Shown: positions 19,301 through 28,131, counted from the first letter of the stretch. The stretch is DNA of 64,000 bases from Gammaproteobacteria bacterium (GCA_025358295.1 JANYJY010000059.1:1-64000); one strand, 5' to 3'. The notes: generated by a model from the letters alone, not told the origin. Numbers and translations: made by a program.

Positions 19301-20396
19301 CGGTGCGCGCCGGGAAACAGACCGCCCGCGAAGGATCGAAGCTGAACATGACTTTCTCTTGCGGCTTCAGATCGGAGAACTGTCCGGTCTGCGGCAGGGC
19401 TATGCGAAACTCGCGGCGCGAGCGCGCTTCCTGCAATAGAACCGCCGAATTCGCCCCGTCGAACAGCACGCTCTGCACATCACCGGCGTGATGCGGTTGG
19501 CCCGGCGGCAATTCCGCTGCGCTGCGCGCCAGGATGGCAACTTCCGGCCGCACGAACACCTCCACGGCATCGCCCGTGGCAATGGCGCCGGATTTGAGCG
19601 CGCGCACCACCCATCCGTCCGTGGTTGCGATCTCGGCGACTGCGCCGTCCGTTTCGGTGGTTCGTCCCACAATGCGATTGTTCGCGCCGACGAAGCCCGC
19701 GACAAACGGGGTCTGCGGCCGGTAATACAGATCCTGAGGGGTGCCCAATTGCTCGAACCGCCCATGGCTCATCACGCCGACGTGATCGGAAAGAACCAGT
19801 GCCTCGGACTGATCGTGCGTAATGTAGACGAAAGTCGTGCCGAAGGACGCCTGCAGCTGCTTGAGCTCGATTTTCATGTGCTCGCGCAGTTTCAAGTCGA
19901 GAGCCCCCAAGGGTTCGTCCAGCAGCAGCAGAGTCGGCTCGAGCACCAGGCTGCGCGCGATGGCGACGCGTTGCCGTTGGCCGCCCGACAGCTCGTCGAC
20001 GCGCTTATCTGCGGCGCTGCCCAAGCCCACGCGCTCGAGCATGGCGATGCTGCGTTTCACTCGTTCTGCCCGGCCCATGCCGCGCCGTGCCAGCCCAAAG
20101 GCAACGTTCTCGCCCACCGACATCATGGGGAACAGCGCCAGCTGCTGAAACACCATGTTCACCGGACGACGGTTCGGTGCCACACCTTGCATGCTCTTGC
20201 CGCCGATGGCGATGTCGCCGCTGTCCGGCGCGATGAATCCGGCAATCATGCGCAGCAGGGTGGTCTTGCCGCAGCCCGACGGACCCAGAATGGAAAAAAA
20301 ACTGCCGCGTTCGACCGTGAACGACAGAGAATCGACGGCAACGTGGTCCGCGAATCGCTTCACGACGGCGTCCGCCACCAAATCCGGAGTGCTCAA
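19293..20396 (-). CDS. Polyamine ABC transporter ATPase, PotA/PotG-like
   Basis: 367-aa ABC ATPase. Walker A is GPSGCGKTT, Q-loop VFQQLALFP, signature LSGGQRQRVA, Walker B LLLLDEPLGALD, H-loop YITHDQ, and the C-terminal TOBE-like regulatory domain spans about residues 270-360. I start it at TTG 20396-20394, which overlaps the stop of the binding-protein gene as TTGA; an in-frame GTG six codons later is the alternative. The N-terminal 30 residues that a longer reading would add are a shadow of the upstream gene. Couples ATP hydrolysis to the two permeases downstream. Confidence 0.92.
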   Translation of the reverse strand: MSTPDLVADAVVKRFADHVAVDSLSFTVERGSFFSILGPSGCGKTTLLRMIAGFIAPDSGDIAIGGKSMQGVAPNRRPVNMVFQQLALFPMMSVGENVAFGLARRGMGRAERVKRSIAMLERVGLGSAADKRVDELSGGQRQRVAIARSLVLEPTLLLLDEPLGALDLKLREHMKIELKQLQASFGTTFVYITHDQSEALVLSDHVGVMSHGRFEQLGTPQDLYYRPQTPFVAGFVGANNRIVGRTTETDGAVAEIATTDGWVVRALKSGAIATGDAVEVFVRPEVAILARSAAELPPGQPHHAGDVQSVLFDGANSAVLLQEARSRREFRIALPQTGQFSDLKPQEKVMFSFDPSRAVCFPARTGA

Positions 20397-21457
20397 TTGG
20401 CGGCCTTTACGCGGTCGAGCACCCGCCCTTCCATTTCCTCCAGCCCGGGGGGAATGGCCGGATACCAATGGATGCCCTTTAGGTCGTTGTTGGGAAAGGC
20501 CGCGGCGAATTGCGCCTTGAGGCGCGGGTCGATGAGCGGTGCCGTATTCATGGCGGCAGAAAAGCTACCCACCGACTTGATGACGCGGGCGGCATTTTCC
20601 GGGCGCATCGTGAAATTGATCCACGCGTACGCGGCGGCATCGTTGCGGCCGCGGGCGGGCAGCGCAAAGGTGTCGAGCCATCCAAGGGCGCCGGATCGGG
20701 GCACGACGAATTGAATATCGGGATCGCTGCGATTAAGCGTCCATCCGCCGGTATCCCACATCATGGCCGCGACGACTTCACCGGAACGAATGCCGTTGAG
20801 CAGCTGATCCTTGTTGTCGTAGAAGAATTTGAAGTTTGCCTTGCAGGCGATCAGCGCGGCACCGACTTGGTCCATCAGGGCCCCATAAGCCTTGGTGTCG
20901 CCGTAGAGCGCGAAAGGATCCTTGCCCGCGGCGAATGCGAATGCCATCAACGTCGGGCGCCTCAGGCGAACGGCAGTCTTGCCCTTCAGGTCGGGTCTGC
21001 AAAGATCGGGATAGTCGGCGATTTTGGTGCGCTTGCTGTTCACCACGAGACCGTCGGTTCCCCACAGGTATGGCAATCCGTAGAGCTTGCCATCGAGGGT
21101 GGTGTTCTTGCGCACGATGCTCAAAAACTCGGGCTGGAACTGCTCCAACTTGAGCTTGATGGTATCGATGGGCTTGTAGATTCCGAATTCGCGCTGCGCG
21201 GCCAATATACGGTCCTGAGAAGGCTGCGCCAGGTCGTAGCCCGCGCCGCCCGTCGCACGCAGCTTCGAGATCATTTCCTCGTTGTTCGACAGGGTCAGTT
21301 CGACGTCGATGCCGGTTTCTTTCTTGAATGCGGCGATCAGGTCGGCGGGTACGTAATCGGCCCAGCTGATGATGCGCAGCTTTTGATTGTCGGCCTGGAC
21401 CATACCCGCGCCCATGCTCAGCGCGAGTACGAATGAGGCCATCAAGATGTGTTTCAT
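20393..21457 (-). CDS. Polyamine-binding periplasmic protein, PotD/PotF-like
   Basis: 354-aa periplasmic substrate-binding protein of the spermidine/putrescine class. The signal peptide is cleaved near MVQADNQ; the mature start LRIISWADYVPADLI and the YGLPYLWGTDGL segment are family hallmarks, with Trp and acidic residues that line the amine pocket. ATG at 21457 follows AGGGGGAA at good spacing, so translation initiation is strong here and the following genes depend on coupling. First gene of the four-gene importer unit; the promoter must lie in the 120 bases shared with the divergent HAD gene. Whether it binds putrescine, spermidine or another cation is not decidable by eye. Confidence 0.92.
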   Translation of the reverse strand: MKHILMASFVLALSMGAGMVQADNQKLRIISWADYVPADLIAAFKKETGIDVELTLSNNEEMISKLRATGGAGYDLAQPSQDRILAAQREFGIYKPIDTIKLKLEQFQPEFLSIVRKNTTLDGKLYGLPYLWGTDGLVVNSKRTKIADYPDLCRPDLKGKTAVRLRRPTLMAFAFAAGKDPFALYGDTKAYGALMDQVGAALIACKANFKFFYDNKDQLLNGIRSGEVVAAMMWDTGGWTLNRSDPDIQFVVPRSGALGWLDTFALPARGRNDAAAYAWINFTMRPENAARVIKSVGSFSAAMNTAPLIDPRLKAQFAAAFPNNDLKGIHWYPAIPPGLEEMEGRVLDRVKAAN

Positions 21458-21577
21458 CAATGTTTCCCCCTATCCTCTGCGCATCTTACCGAATCCCCGG
21501 CGTACAGGCGGGTTCCTTGAACGCCGCGCCCCAAATCGGCCAGCAGCCGGGCCGGCGGCGCGGCATACTGCGGCAGT

Positions 21578-22255
21578 ATGACACGCAAGAAAACCGCATT
21601 TCTCTTCGACCTGGACGGCACTCTCATCGACAGCGTGTACCAGCACGTGCTCGCCTGGAAATCCTCCCTGGATCAAGAAGGCATTCCTCTGTCGGTATGG
21701 CGCATCCATCGCAAGATCGGCATGAGCGGCGGCCTGTTTACAAACATCCTGCTGCGAGAAACCGGATTCGACAATACGCCCGAGCGCCTGGAGCGCCTGC
21801 GGCTGCGCCATGCTGAGGCGTACCGCGCGCTGTCCTCCAGTGTGCAGCCGCTGCCCGGTGCGCGCGAATTGCTCGACTACCTGACGGATCAAGGCACTCC
21901 CTGGGCGATCGCAACGAGCGGACGCATGGAGACTGCCGGACATAATCTTGCCGCTCTCGGCGTCGATCCGGCCAAGGTGCCGGTGGTCACCCGGGATCAG
22001 GTCAAATACGCCAAACCCGATCCGGATCTGTTTCTCACGGCGGCGGAACGTCTCGGCGTCGATATTCGCGACTCGCTGATTCTCGGCGACAGCATTTGGG
22101 ACATGATCGCCGCCCAGCGCGCACGCGGACTCGGCGTCGGATTGTTGTCCGGCGGTTACGGCGAAGAGGAATTGGCGCGTGCAGGCGCTTTTCGCGTATA
22201 TGAGGATCCGGCAGATCTGCTCAAGCACATCGACGAAGTAGCTGCGCGAAGCTGA
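21578..22255 (+). CDS. HAD-superfamily sugar-phosphate phosphatase-like protein
   Basis: 225-aa HAD subfamily IA hydrolase with FDLDGTLIDS (motif I), IATSG (motif II), the Lys of KPDPDLFL (motif III) and LGDSIWDM (motif IV). The alpha-helical cap lies between residues 18 and 90. It resembles beta-phosphoglucomutase-like/phosphoglycolate-like phosphatases, but the cap gives no clear substrate. It is a second HAD enzyme besides the gph at 9.4 kb and is divergent from the polyamine operon. A GC-rich hairpin follows its stop. Confidence 0.85.
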   Translation: MTRKKTAFLFDLDGTLIDSVYQHVLAWKSSLDQEGIPLSVWRIHRKIGMSGGLFTNILLRETGFDNTPERLERLRLRHAEAYRALSSSVQPLPGARELLDYLTDQGTPWAIATSGRMETAGHNLAALGVDPAKVPVVTRDQVKYAKPDPDLFLTAAERLGVDIRDSLILGDSIWDMIAAQRARGLGVGLLSGGYGEEELARAGAFRVYEDPADLLKHIDEVAARS

Positions 22256-22277
22256 CCCGGGCGAATCTGGGCCCGGG
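22256..22277. terminator. Possible bidirectional terminator hairpin
   Basis: Perfect seven-base stem CCCGGGC (22256-22262) and GCCCGGG (22271-22277) with an eight-base loop, placed in the 32-base gap between the convergent HAD and antiporter genes. There is no clear T-run on either side, so it may act only weakly or as an RNA 3'-end stabiliser. Confidence 0.4.
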
Positions 22278-22287
22278 CGCGTGCAAT

Positions 22288-23376
22288 CTACGGGACGACG
22301 GTGGTAAACAAATAGACGACGAAGATCGTCAGCAGGACGATGCCGTGCAGAATGATGGTCCGCCCGGTTCGCAGCACCAGCGAGGCGACGAATAACGACA
22401 GCATAAGCAGCAGCGTCGCCTTGTTGTCTATCCCAAGCCGCAGGTGGGTGTGCATGTAGATCGACAGGAAACTGACCACGGGAATCGTCAGGCCGATGCT
22501 GGCGAGGGCGGATCCCAGGGCCAGATTGAGGCTGCTCTGCAGATGATTGGCGCGCGCCGCCCGCAATGCCGCGAGTCCCTCGGGCAGCAAAACGATTCCC
22601 GCGATGATCACTCCGACCAACGCATTCGGAGCGCCCAGTCGAGTGACGGTGGCTTCCAGGGCCGGGGCCAATTTCTTGGCGAGCAGCACGACCGTCACCA
22701 AGCACACCATCAAGAAAATCGAGCTCCAGGCTGTCATCGCGTTGTTGGGCGGGACCGCCCGATGCGCCGGTTTTTCCACATCGTCATCTTCCAGAAAGAA
22801 CTGCCGGTGGCCGATTGTCTGCGTGAAAATAAACGCGCCGTACACCACGAGCGTGACGATGGCGATGAGAATCAGTTGGCTCTCGGAGTAGTAGGGCCCG
22901 GGCGTCGTCACCGTATAGTTGGGGAACACCAGAGTCATGACGACAATGGCACCCAAGGCGACCAGTGCCGCGCTGACGCCGTCGAGGCTGAAATTCTGCT
23001 GGCGGTGCCTCACGCCCCCGACTAACAGCGAGATGCCAATGATGCCGTTCAAAATGATCATGACGGCCGCGAACACGGTGTCGCGTGCCAACCCTGCCGC
23101 TTCCTCTCCGCCGGCAGCCATCAACGAGACGATGAGCGCAACCTCGATCAGCGTCACGGCCAGCGCCAGCACCAGCGTCCCGTAGGGTTCGCCGACGCGA
23201 TGAGCGACCACTTCCGCATGATGGACTGCCGCGAATACGCTGCCGGGCAGAGCGGCGGCCACGAAAGCCAGGATCACGCCCCCCGAGCCGAATCCGAGAT
23301 AGGCAACCAGCAACACGGTCACCGCGAAGATCGGCGTGGCGATGGCCCAAAATGGAATTTTCGCGATGGCGGGCAT
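22288..23376 (-). CDS. chaA: Calcium/proton antiporter, ChaA-like
   Basis: 362-aa inner-membrane CaCA-superfamily exchanger, about eleven helices. Two copies of the alpha-repeat with the acidic/helix signature are visible: VTLIEVALIVS in the N-terminal half and IAGIVLLPEGLAALRAA in the C-terminal half, separated by a charged cytoplasmic loop (FLEDDDVEKPAHR). Length equals that of E. coli ChaA (366). Exports Ca2+, and in some homologues Na+ or K+, against protons. It stands alone, divergent from the M20 peptidase gene. Confidence 0.88.
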   Translation of the reverse strand: MPAIAKIPFWAIATPIFAVTVLLVAYLGFGSGGVILAFVAAALPGSVFAAVHHAEVVAHRVGEPYGTLVLALAVTLIEVALIVSLMAAGGEEAAGLARDTVFAAVMIILNGIIGISLLVGGVRHRQQNFSLDGVSAALVALGAIVVMTLVFPNYTVTTPGPYYSESQLILIAIVTLVVYGAFIFTQTIGHRQFFLEDDDVEKPAHRAVPPNNAMTAWSSIFLMVCLVTVVLLAKKLAPALEATVTRLGAPNALVGVIIAGIVLLPEGLAALRAARANHLQSSLNLALGSALASIGLTIPVVSFLSIYMHTHLRLGIDNKATLLLMLSLFVASLVLRTGRTIILHGIVLLTIFVVYLFTTVVP

Positions 23377-23427
23377 ACGGTTCAGCTATTCTCGCAGGTC
23401 TCGTAGAAAAAGAGCGAAGTGACTGCA

Positions 23428-24867
23428 ATGAAAACAATGAATTTGCGCAAGCTGGGAATGGGCTTGAGTGCGGTGACTTTGAGCGCGGCGGCAATGAGCG
23501 CCGCGGCACCGAGTGCGAGTGTGCCCGCTGCGCCGGAGCCGGTGCGCGTCGAAGCGCGAGATATATTCGCCAACATCATCGGCATCGAGAGTTCGTTAGG
23601 TAAGGGTAAAGTTCCGCTGGTCGCCAAATATCTCGCTGAGCGATTCAAAGCCGGCGGCTTTCCTGCCGCGGATATACACATCCTGCCGCTGGGGGAAACC
23701 GCTTCGTTGGTCGTCCGCTACCGGGGCAGTGGCAAGGGTGGTCGACCGATCGTATTCATCGCTCACATGGACGTGGTCACCGCCAAGCGCGGCGATTGGC
23801 AGAGGGATCCTTATCGTCTGATCGAGGAGGACGGATTCTTTTTCGGCCGCGGCACATCAGACGTCAAGCAGGAAGTCGCATTGTTGACCGCCACGTTCCT
23901 GCGGCTCAAGGCGGAGGGATTCGTTCCCGCCCGCGATCTCATCATCGCCTTCAGCGGCGATGAAGAGACCGCGCAGGCAACGGCCAGGGATCTCGTCACC
24001 ACACATCGCGACCTTGTCGATGCGGAATTCGCGCTCAATGGCGACGGCGGCGGCGGCGTACTTGCCGATGACACGTCCAAGCCGCTCCTTTACTACGTCC
24101 AAGGCGCCGAGAAGAGCTCGGCTCAATTTCTGCTTACCACGCACAATCCCGGCGGCCACAGCTCGCAGCCGCGCCCGGACAACGCGATCTATGAGTTGGC
24201 TGATGCGCTCAAGGCGGTTCAAAAGTACGAATTTCCGCTGAAGTGGAATGAATGGACGCTGGCAGATTTCAAGGCCGCGAGCGGAGTCACCAAGGGACCG
24301 CTGGGCGAGGCGATGGCGCGTTTCGCTGCGCAGCCGGGCAATGCCGCGGCAGCGGCGGAGATTGCGAAGAATCCAGCCTATGTGGGGCGGATTCGCACCA
24401 CCTGCGTGGCCACCATGTTGAACGGCGGCCACGCGGAAAATGCCCTGCCGCAGTCGGCGACGGCCACTATCAATTGCCGGATTTTCCCGGGGACCAGTGC
24501 GGCCGACGTACAGAAGACCTTGCAGGGTCTGGTGGGCGCCCAGGTTGAGGTCCGGCAGGGCTACGATGCGTTGGTATCGGACGCATCGCCAATGCGCGCC
24601 GATGTCATGGCGGCGGTCGCGAAAGCCGTTGCGGCGGCAGCTCCGGGTACGCCAGTGGTTCCGACTCAGGCGGCCTATGCCACCGACGGCGCCGTGTATC
24701 GCAACGCCGGGATACCCACCTATGGCGTGGGCGGCGTTTTCATCAAGGACAGCGAGGGGTTCGCGCACGGACTCAACGAGCGGATCCGGGTGGACGAGTT
24801 CTACAGAGCGTTGACCTACTGGGACGTGCTGATCAAGGCGCTTGCGGGCTATGATGAGAGGCTATGA
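23428..24867 (+). CDS. Secreted M20 family metallopeptidase
   Basis: About 479 aa with an Ala-rich signal peptide, so periplasmic. Zinc-ligand motifs of M20/ArgE-type enzymes: FIAHMDVVT (His, Asp), GRGTSDVKQ (bridging Asp), FSGDEET (catalytic Glu plus Glu ligand) and HGLNE near the C-terminus. A dimerisation/lid domain is inserted around residues 215-330. Family members are carboxypeptidases or aminoacylases; substrate unknown. ATG 23428 gives a proper signal peptide, while an in-frame GTG at 23419 would add only three residues. Its stop overlaps the cupin start (ATGA). Confidence 0.88.
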   Translation: MKTMNLRKLGMGLSAVTLSAAAMSAAAPSASVPAAPEPVRVEARDIFANIIGIESSLGKGKVPLVAKYLAERFKAGGFPAADIHILPLGETASLVVRYRGSGKGGRPIVFIAHMDVVTAKRGDWQRDPYRLIEEDGFFFGRGTSDVKQEVALLTATFLRLKAEGFVPARDLIIAFSGDEETAQATARDLVTTHRDLVDAEFALNGDGGGGVLADDTSKPLLYYVQGAEKSSAQFLLTTHNPGGHSSQPRPDNAIYELADALKAVQKYEFPLKWNEWTLADFKAASGVTKGPLGEAMARFAAQPGNAAAAAEIAKNPAYVGRIRTTCVATMLNGGHAENALPQSATATINCRIFPGTSAADVQKTLQGLVGAQVEVRQGYDALVSDASPMRADVMAAVAKAVAAAAPGTPVVPTQAAYATDGAVYRNAGIPTYGVGGVFIKDSEGFAHGLNERIRVDEFYRALTYWDVLIKALAGYDERL

Positions 24868-25337
24868 CAGATTCACGAGTACCCGATTGGCGTCTCGACG
24901 GCGTCAAGGTCATCAAGAGCGACCGGCTGGACGCCAATACACCGCAAACGCCCGGAATGCTGCGCGCCGCGGCCATCAATTCCGCCCGTGGTGCGCAAAA
25001 GATTTGGGCGGGGACCGTGACCATTCAGCCGAACGCCAAGACCGGAGCCCACCATCATGGCGCACTGGAGAGCGTCATCTACGTGGTGCGGGGCGTGGCG
25101 CGGATGCGCTGGGGTGACCGGCTCGAGTTCGTTGCCGAAGCCGATGCCGGGGATTTCATCTTCGTGCCGCCCTATGTGCCGCATCAGGAGATCAACCGGT
25201 CGAGCGACTCGCCGCTGGAATGCGTACTGGTGCGCAGCGACAACGATGCGGTGGTCGTGAATCTCAATATAGACGCCGCGGAGCGGGTGGAAGAGGTGTA
25301 TTGGATAGACCCGATTCATCGCATTTCGACCAAATAG
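24864..25337 (+). CDS. Cupin-domain protein
   Basis: 157-aa single-domain cupin. The first metal motif GAHHHGALESVIYV (His-His-x-Glu pattern) and the second, with FVPPYVPHQEIN, form one complete metal site. No signal peptide, so probably cytoplasmic, in contrast to the secreted peptidase with which it overlaps by four bases. Small cupins of this type are often annotated as uncharacterised proteins near catabolic genes; a function cannot be given. Confidence 0.8.
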   Translation: MTDSRVPDWRLDGVKVIKSDRLDANTPQTPGMLRAAAINSARGAQKIWAGTVTIQPNAKTGAHHHGALESVIYVVRGVARMRWGDRLEFVAEADAGDFIFVPPYVPHQEINRSSDSPLECVLVRSDNDAVVVNLNIDAAERVEEVYWIDPIHRISTK

Positions 25338-25377
25338 GCGCGTGCTTTACCTTGTCTCGCTGACTACCTGTGTGCCG

Positions 25378-26055
25378 CTACAACGTGTGCAGATTCTCCG
25401 TTTCGCGCCGTAAATCCTTCAAATATTGTTCCGTTTCGGCCTTGCGCAATGCCACCCGACCCCGGCCCGCGGGGGACAACACTCGCGCCGGCACATTCTT
25501 TAGATTGTCCTCGATCATGGCCACGCCCTTGGGTCCGTCGGGTGCTGCGCCATTCGGATCGACAAGCGCCGTGATGCGCGCCACGCCTATCGCGCCCAGC
25601 CAATCGAGCGCATCCGCATCATGCAGGTACAAGGCCTCGGGGCCGATCGGATCTCGATAATACATATGCGTGCGAATCGCACCGCGAACGGCATCGATCT
25701 TCGTCATCGGAAATCCTGTATCCTTGAGGATGGTATCGACGATGTCCGCGGCCACGTCGGAGTGATCGAGCTTGGCCTTTTCCCAGGGCGGAAAGGCCGC
25801 CATGTCGTGCAGAAAGGATGCCGCGAACAAAACATCGTCGTCGAGAGTGATGTGATCTGCGGCAGCCAATTCTCGCGCCAAGGCGTAGTCGCGCATACAG
25901 TGCGAGTAGCCCCAGGCAGGATTCTTGAAATGCTTCGCGGCGAGGGCGCGGACGGTTGCGTGCCAGTCCGATGACGCGGCCGCCGCGAGGCTGGCGCCCA
26001 GACCCATGAGCAGTACCACTCCGCCCGCCAATGCCTTCTTTCCGAAACAGTTCAT
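25378..26055 (-). CDS. Exported HD-domain phosphohydrolase-like protein
   Basis: 225-aa protein with a clear signal peptide ending near ASLAAAAS. HD-domain metal residues appear as the His of GYSHC, the pair in FLHDMA, the His in KLDHSD, and the Asp of HDADALDW. The exported location is unusual because most HD hydrolases act on nucleotides in the cytoplasm. It is followed by no co-directional partner, and it lies just downstream of hpaR (17 bases) on the same strand, so the two may be co-transcribed by chance. Confidence 0.78.
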   Translation of the reverse strand: MNCFGKKALAGGVVLLMGLGASLAAAASSDWHATVRALAAKHFKNPAWGYSHCMRDYALARELAAADHITLDDDVLFAASFLHDMAAFPPWEKAKLDHSDVAADIVDTILKDTGFPMTKIDAVRGAIRTHMYYRDPIGPEALYLHDADALDWLGAIGVARITALVDPNGAAPDGPKGVAMIEDNLKNVPARVLSPAGRGRVALRKAETEQYLKDLRRETENLHTL

Positions 26056-26071
26056 CGTTATTCTCCGCTGG

Positions 26072-26536
26072 CTATGAGCTGTGATTGTAGTCGCGGTCCG
26101 GTGTCAATGCACCGATGAGTTCATCGAGTGCTCCGTAGAATCGGGTCGAAAATTCGGCGCCGATGACGGATTCGATGCGGCGGTAGGTCGCCTCGATTTG
26201 CGGGGCCATGCGGGCGCTCAGCGCGCGGCTGCGCGGGGTCAGCGAAACCATCAACCTGCGCTGATCCCGTTCGAGGCGCTTGCGCTTGATGTAGCCGACT
26301 TGCTGCATGCGCGACAAAACGCCGGCCAGGCTGGGACTGGATATGCGGCATAGCTCGCCGATCTCTCGCTGCTCCATGGGACCGGTGTCGATCAGTGCGC
26401 GTACGATTCGCCACTGCTGTTCCGTGATGCCGTGCTCATTGAGAATGGGCCTGAAATGGGCGATCACTAGCTCGCGCGCCTGCAACAGCAGCAATGGAAG
26501 ATTGCGGTGGCGCAATTTACCCGATTTTGGATGCAA
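26072..26536 (-). CDS. hpaR: Homoprotocatechuate operon repressor, HpaR-type MarR
   Basis: 154-aa winged-helix MarR repressor. The segment RHRNLPLLLLQARE, then AHFRPILNEHGITEQQWRI and VGYIKRKRLERDQRRL, matches HpaR closely; HpaR is released from DNA by 4-hydroxyphenylacetate or homoprotocatechuate. The only starts are TTG: one at 26536, preceded by GGACAGG, and one seven codons later directly before RHRNLP. The gene is divergent from hpaG1 and the 72-base spacer holds a perfect palindrome that should be its operator, giving both autoregulation and control of the pathway. Confidence 0.92.
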   Translation of the reverse strand: MHPKSGKLRHRNLPLLLLQARELVIAHFRPILNEHGITEQQWRIVRALIDTGPMEQREIGELCRISSPSLAGVLSRMQQVGYIKRKRLERDQRRLMVSLTPRSRALSARMAPQIEATYRRIESVIGAEFSTRFYGALDELIGALTPDRDYNHSS

Positions 26537-26589
26537 TACCTGTCCTCAGAGCGACGCACTGGTCACGGCGCCGATTACATGGCAATATT

Positions 26590-26603
26590 ACTAATATATT
26601 AGT
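26590..26603. promoter_or_regulatory. Putative HpaR operator
   Basis: Perfect 14-base palindrome ACTAATATATTAGT in the AT-rich spacer between the divergent hpaR and hpaG1 genes. Its size and symmetry fit a MarR-family dimer site, and its position would block both promoters. Confidence 0.7.
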
Positions 26604-26626
26604 GAATAGTGTTGGATAATATTCAT

Positions 26627-27334
26627 ATGGTTGAGCACGTGCCGGCCACGGCGGGCTGCCTTTCGATGCCATTCGACGTATATCCCTATCGGCTGAGCGG
26701 TACGGTCTACGGTGCCCTGCTGAATCACCGCTCCGTGTTGGCGGCGCTCGGCGAGTCGGCCAATCAACTGCCCTACAAGGCCCCGCCGATTGCTCCCATT
26801 CTGTATATCAAGCCGCGTAATACCCTGTCTTTATCGGGCGATCCCGTGAGAATCCCTCTTGAGACGCCCGAGCTCGAGGTCGGCGCCTGTCTTGGCCTGG
26901 TGATCGGCCGGACTGCATGCAAGGTATCCGAATCTCAGGCACTGGACTTCGTGGCGGGCTACCTCATCGTCGCCGATGTAAGTGTCCCCCACTCGAATCT
27001 TCACCGGCCATCGGTTCGGTTCAAAGCACGGGATGGGTTTTGTCCTCTGGGGCCGGCGGTTACGGCCCGAGCCGCCGTCGCGAATTGCGACGCGCTCATG
27101 CTCCGCATCCACGTTGACGGCGTTTTGGCACAAACGGCCAGCACCGCCGATCTGATTCGTCCGGCCGCTCGCCTGCTCGCGGACGTGACCGACTTCATGA
27201 CATTGGCGCCCGGGGACGTGCTGGCGCTGGGGTCTGCGGCGCCGGCCCCGCGGGTGCGCCCGAATCAAACGGCCACGATCGGCATTGATGGTTTGGGCAG
27301 TCTGAGAATCCCCTTCTTGGGTGCCGTCCCATGA
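26627..27334 (+). CDS. hpaG1: HpaG1: N-terminal-type subunit of the OPET decarboxylase/HHDD isomerase
   Basis: FAH-fold protein of about 235 aa corresponding to the N-terminal half of E. coli HpaG, which decarboxylates 5-oxo-pent-3-ene-1,2,5-tricarboxylate and isomerises the product. TVYGALLNHRS near the start, AGYLIVADVSVPHSN and KARDGFCPLGPA are characteristic. Where the paired G2 protein has the ExE metal ligands (HYECELAVVIG), this one has Gly and Cys (EVGACLGLVIG), so it probably lacks its own metal. The exact start is uncertain: ATG 26627 is used; ATG 26666 or TTG 26609 are possible. Stop overlaps hpaG2 as ATGA, consistent with a heterodimer of split halves. Confidence 0.85.
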   Translation: MVEHVPATAGCLSMPFDVYPYRLSGTVYGALLNHRSVLAALGESANQLPYKAPPIAPILYIKPRNTLSLSGDPVRIPLETPELEVGACLGLVIGRTACKVSESQALDFVAGYLIVADVSVPHSNLHRPSVRFKARDGFCPLGPAVTARAAVANCDALMLRIHVDGVLAQTASTADLIRPAARLLADVTDFMTLAPGDVLALGSAAPAPRVRPNQTATIGIDGLGSLRIPFLGAVP

Positions 27335-28131
27335 TGCGCGCGCGAGTAGCCTATTCCGGGGCCATCCACGAGGCCGTTCCCATCGCCGGGGCTGACCGCG
27401 CCCAAGGGGCGGGCGCTGAAGATCCGGATCGCGAGCGCCTGCGGCTGGCGGACGGACGAATGGTGGCTGCCGAGGACGTGGTGTGGCTACCGCCGTTCGA
27501 GGTCGGCACGGTGATTGCGCTCGGACTGAACTACGCCGACCACGCCAAGGAATTGGCGTTCAACGCCCAGCAGGAGCCGTTGGTATTTCTCAAAGGCCCC
27601 GGCACCTTGCTTGGCCATCGTGGGATGACGCGGCGGCCCGCCGGCGTGAATTTCATGCACTATGAGTGCGAGCTCGCCGTGGTTATCGGTGCCGAGGCCA
27701 GACAGGTCGCGCGCGCGCACGCAATGGATCATGTGGCGGGATATTGCATCGCCAACGATTACGCCATACGCGATTATCTGGAGAACTGGTATCGCCCGAA
27801 TTTGCGCGTCAAGAATCGCGACGGCGGCACCGTCCTGGGGCCCTGGTTCGTCGATTCGGCCGACGTCGCGGATCCTGCGCAGCTGGGGCTTCGAACCTAT
27901 GTCAACGGTCAACTCAAGCAGCAAGGAAATACCCGCGATTTGATTTTCGACATCCCCTACCTGATCGAATATCTCAGTGCGTTCATGACGTTGTCGCCGG
28001 GCGATGTCATTCTCACCGGGACTCCCGAGGGCGTGGTGAATGTGATGGAGGGAGATGTCGTCGCCTGCGAGATTGACGGTCTGGGCAGGCTGGTCAATAC
28101 CATCGTGGCGGATGTTGTGTTCGGACGCTGA
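27331..28131 (+). CDS. hpaG2: HpaG2: C-terminal-type OPET decarboxylase/HHDD isomerase
   Basis: 266-aa FAH-family enzyme matching the C-terminal half of HpaG. LGLNYADHAKEL, metal ligands in HYECELAVVIG, NDYAIRDYLENWYRPN with a further acidic ligand, and TGTPEGVVNVMEGD are all present, so it should be the catalytic half. Role: decarboxylation of 5-carboxymethyl-2-oxo-hex-3-ene-1,6-dioate-type intermediates and tautomerisation in homoprotocatechuate breakdown. Co-translated with hpaG1 (ATGA) and followed 11 bases later by hpaE. In E. coli G1 and G2 are fused in one polypeptide; here they are separate, as in Pseudomonas. Confidence 0.92.
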   Translation: MMRARVAYSGAIHEAVPIAGADRAQGAGAEDPDRERLRLADGRMVAAEDVVWLPPFEVGTVIALGLNYADHAKELAFNAQQEPLVFLKGPGTLLGHRGMTRRPAGVNFMHYECELAVVIGAEARQVARAHAMDHVAGYCIANDYAIRDYLENWYRPNLRVKNRDGGTVLGPWFVDSADVADPAQLGLRTYVNGQLKQQGNTRDLIFDIPYLIEYLSAFMTLSPGDVILTGTPEGVVNVMEGDVVACEIDGLGRLVNTIVADVVFGR

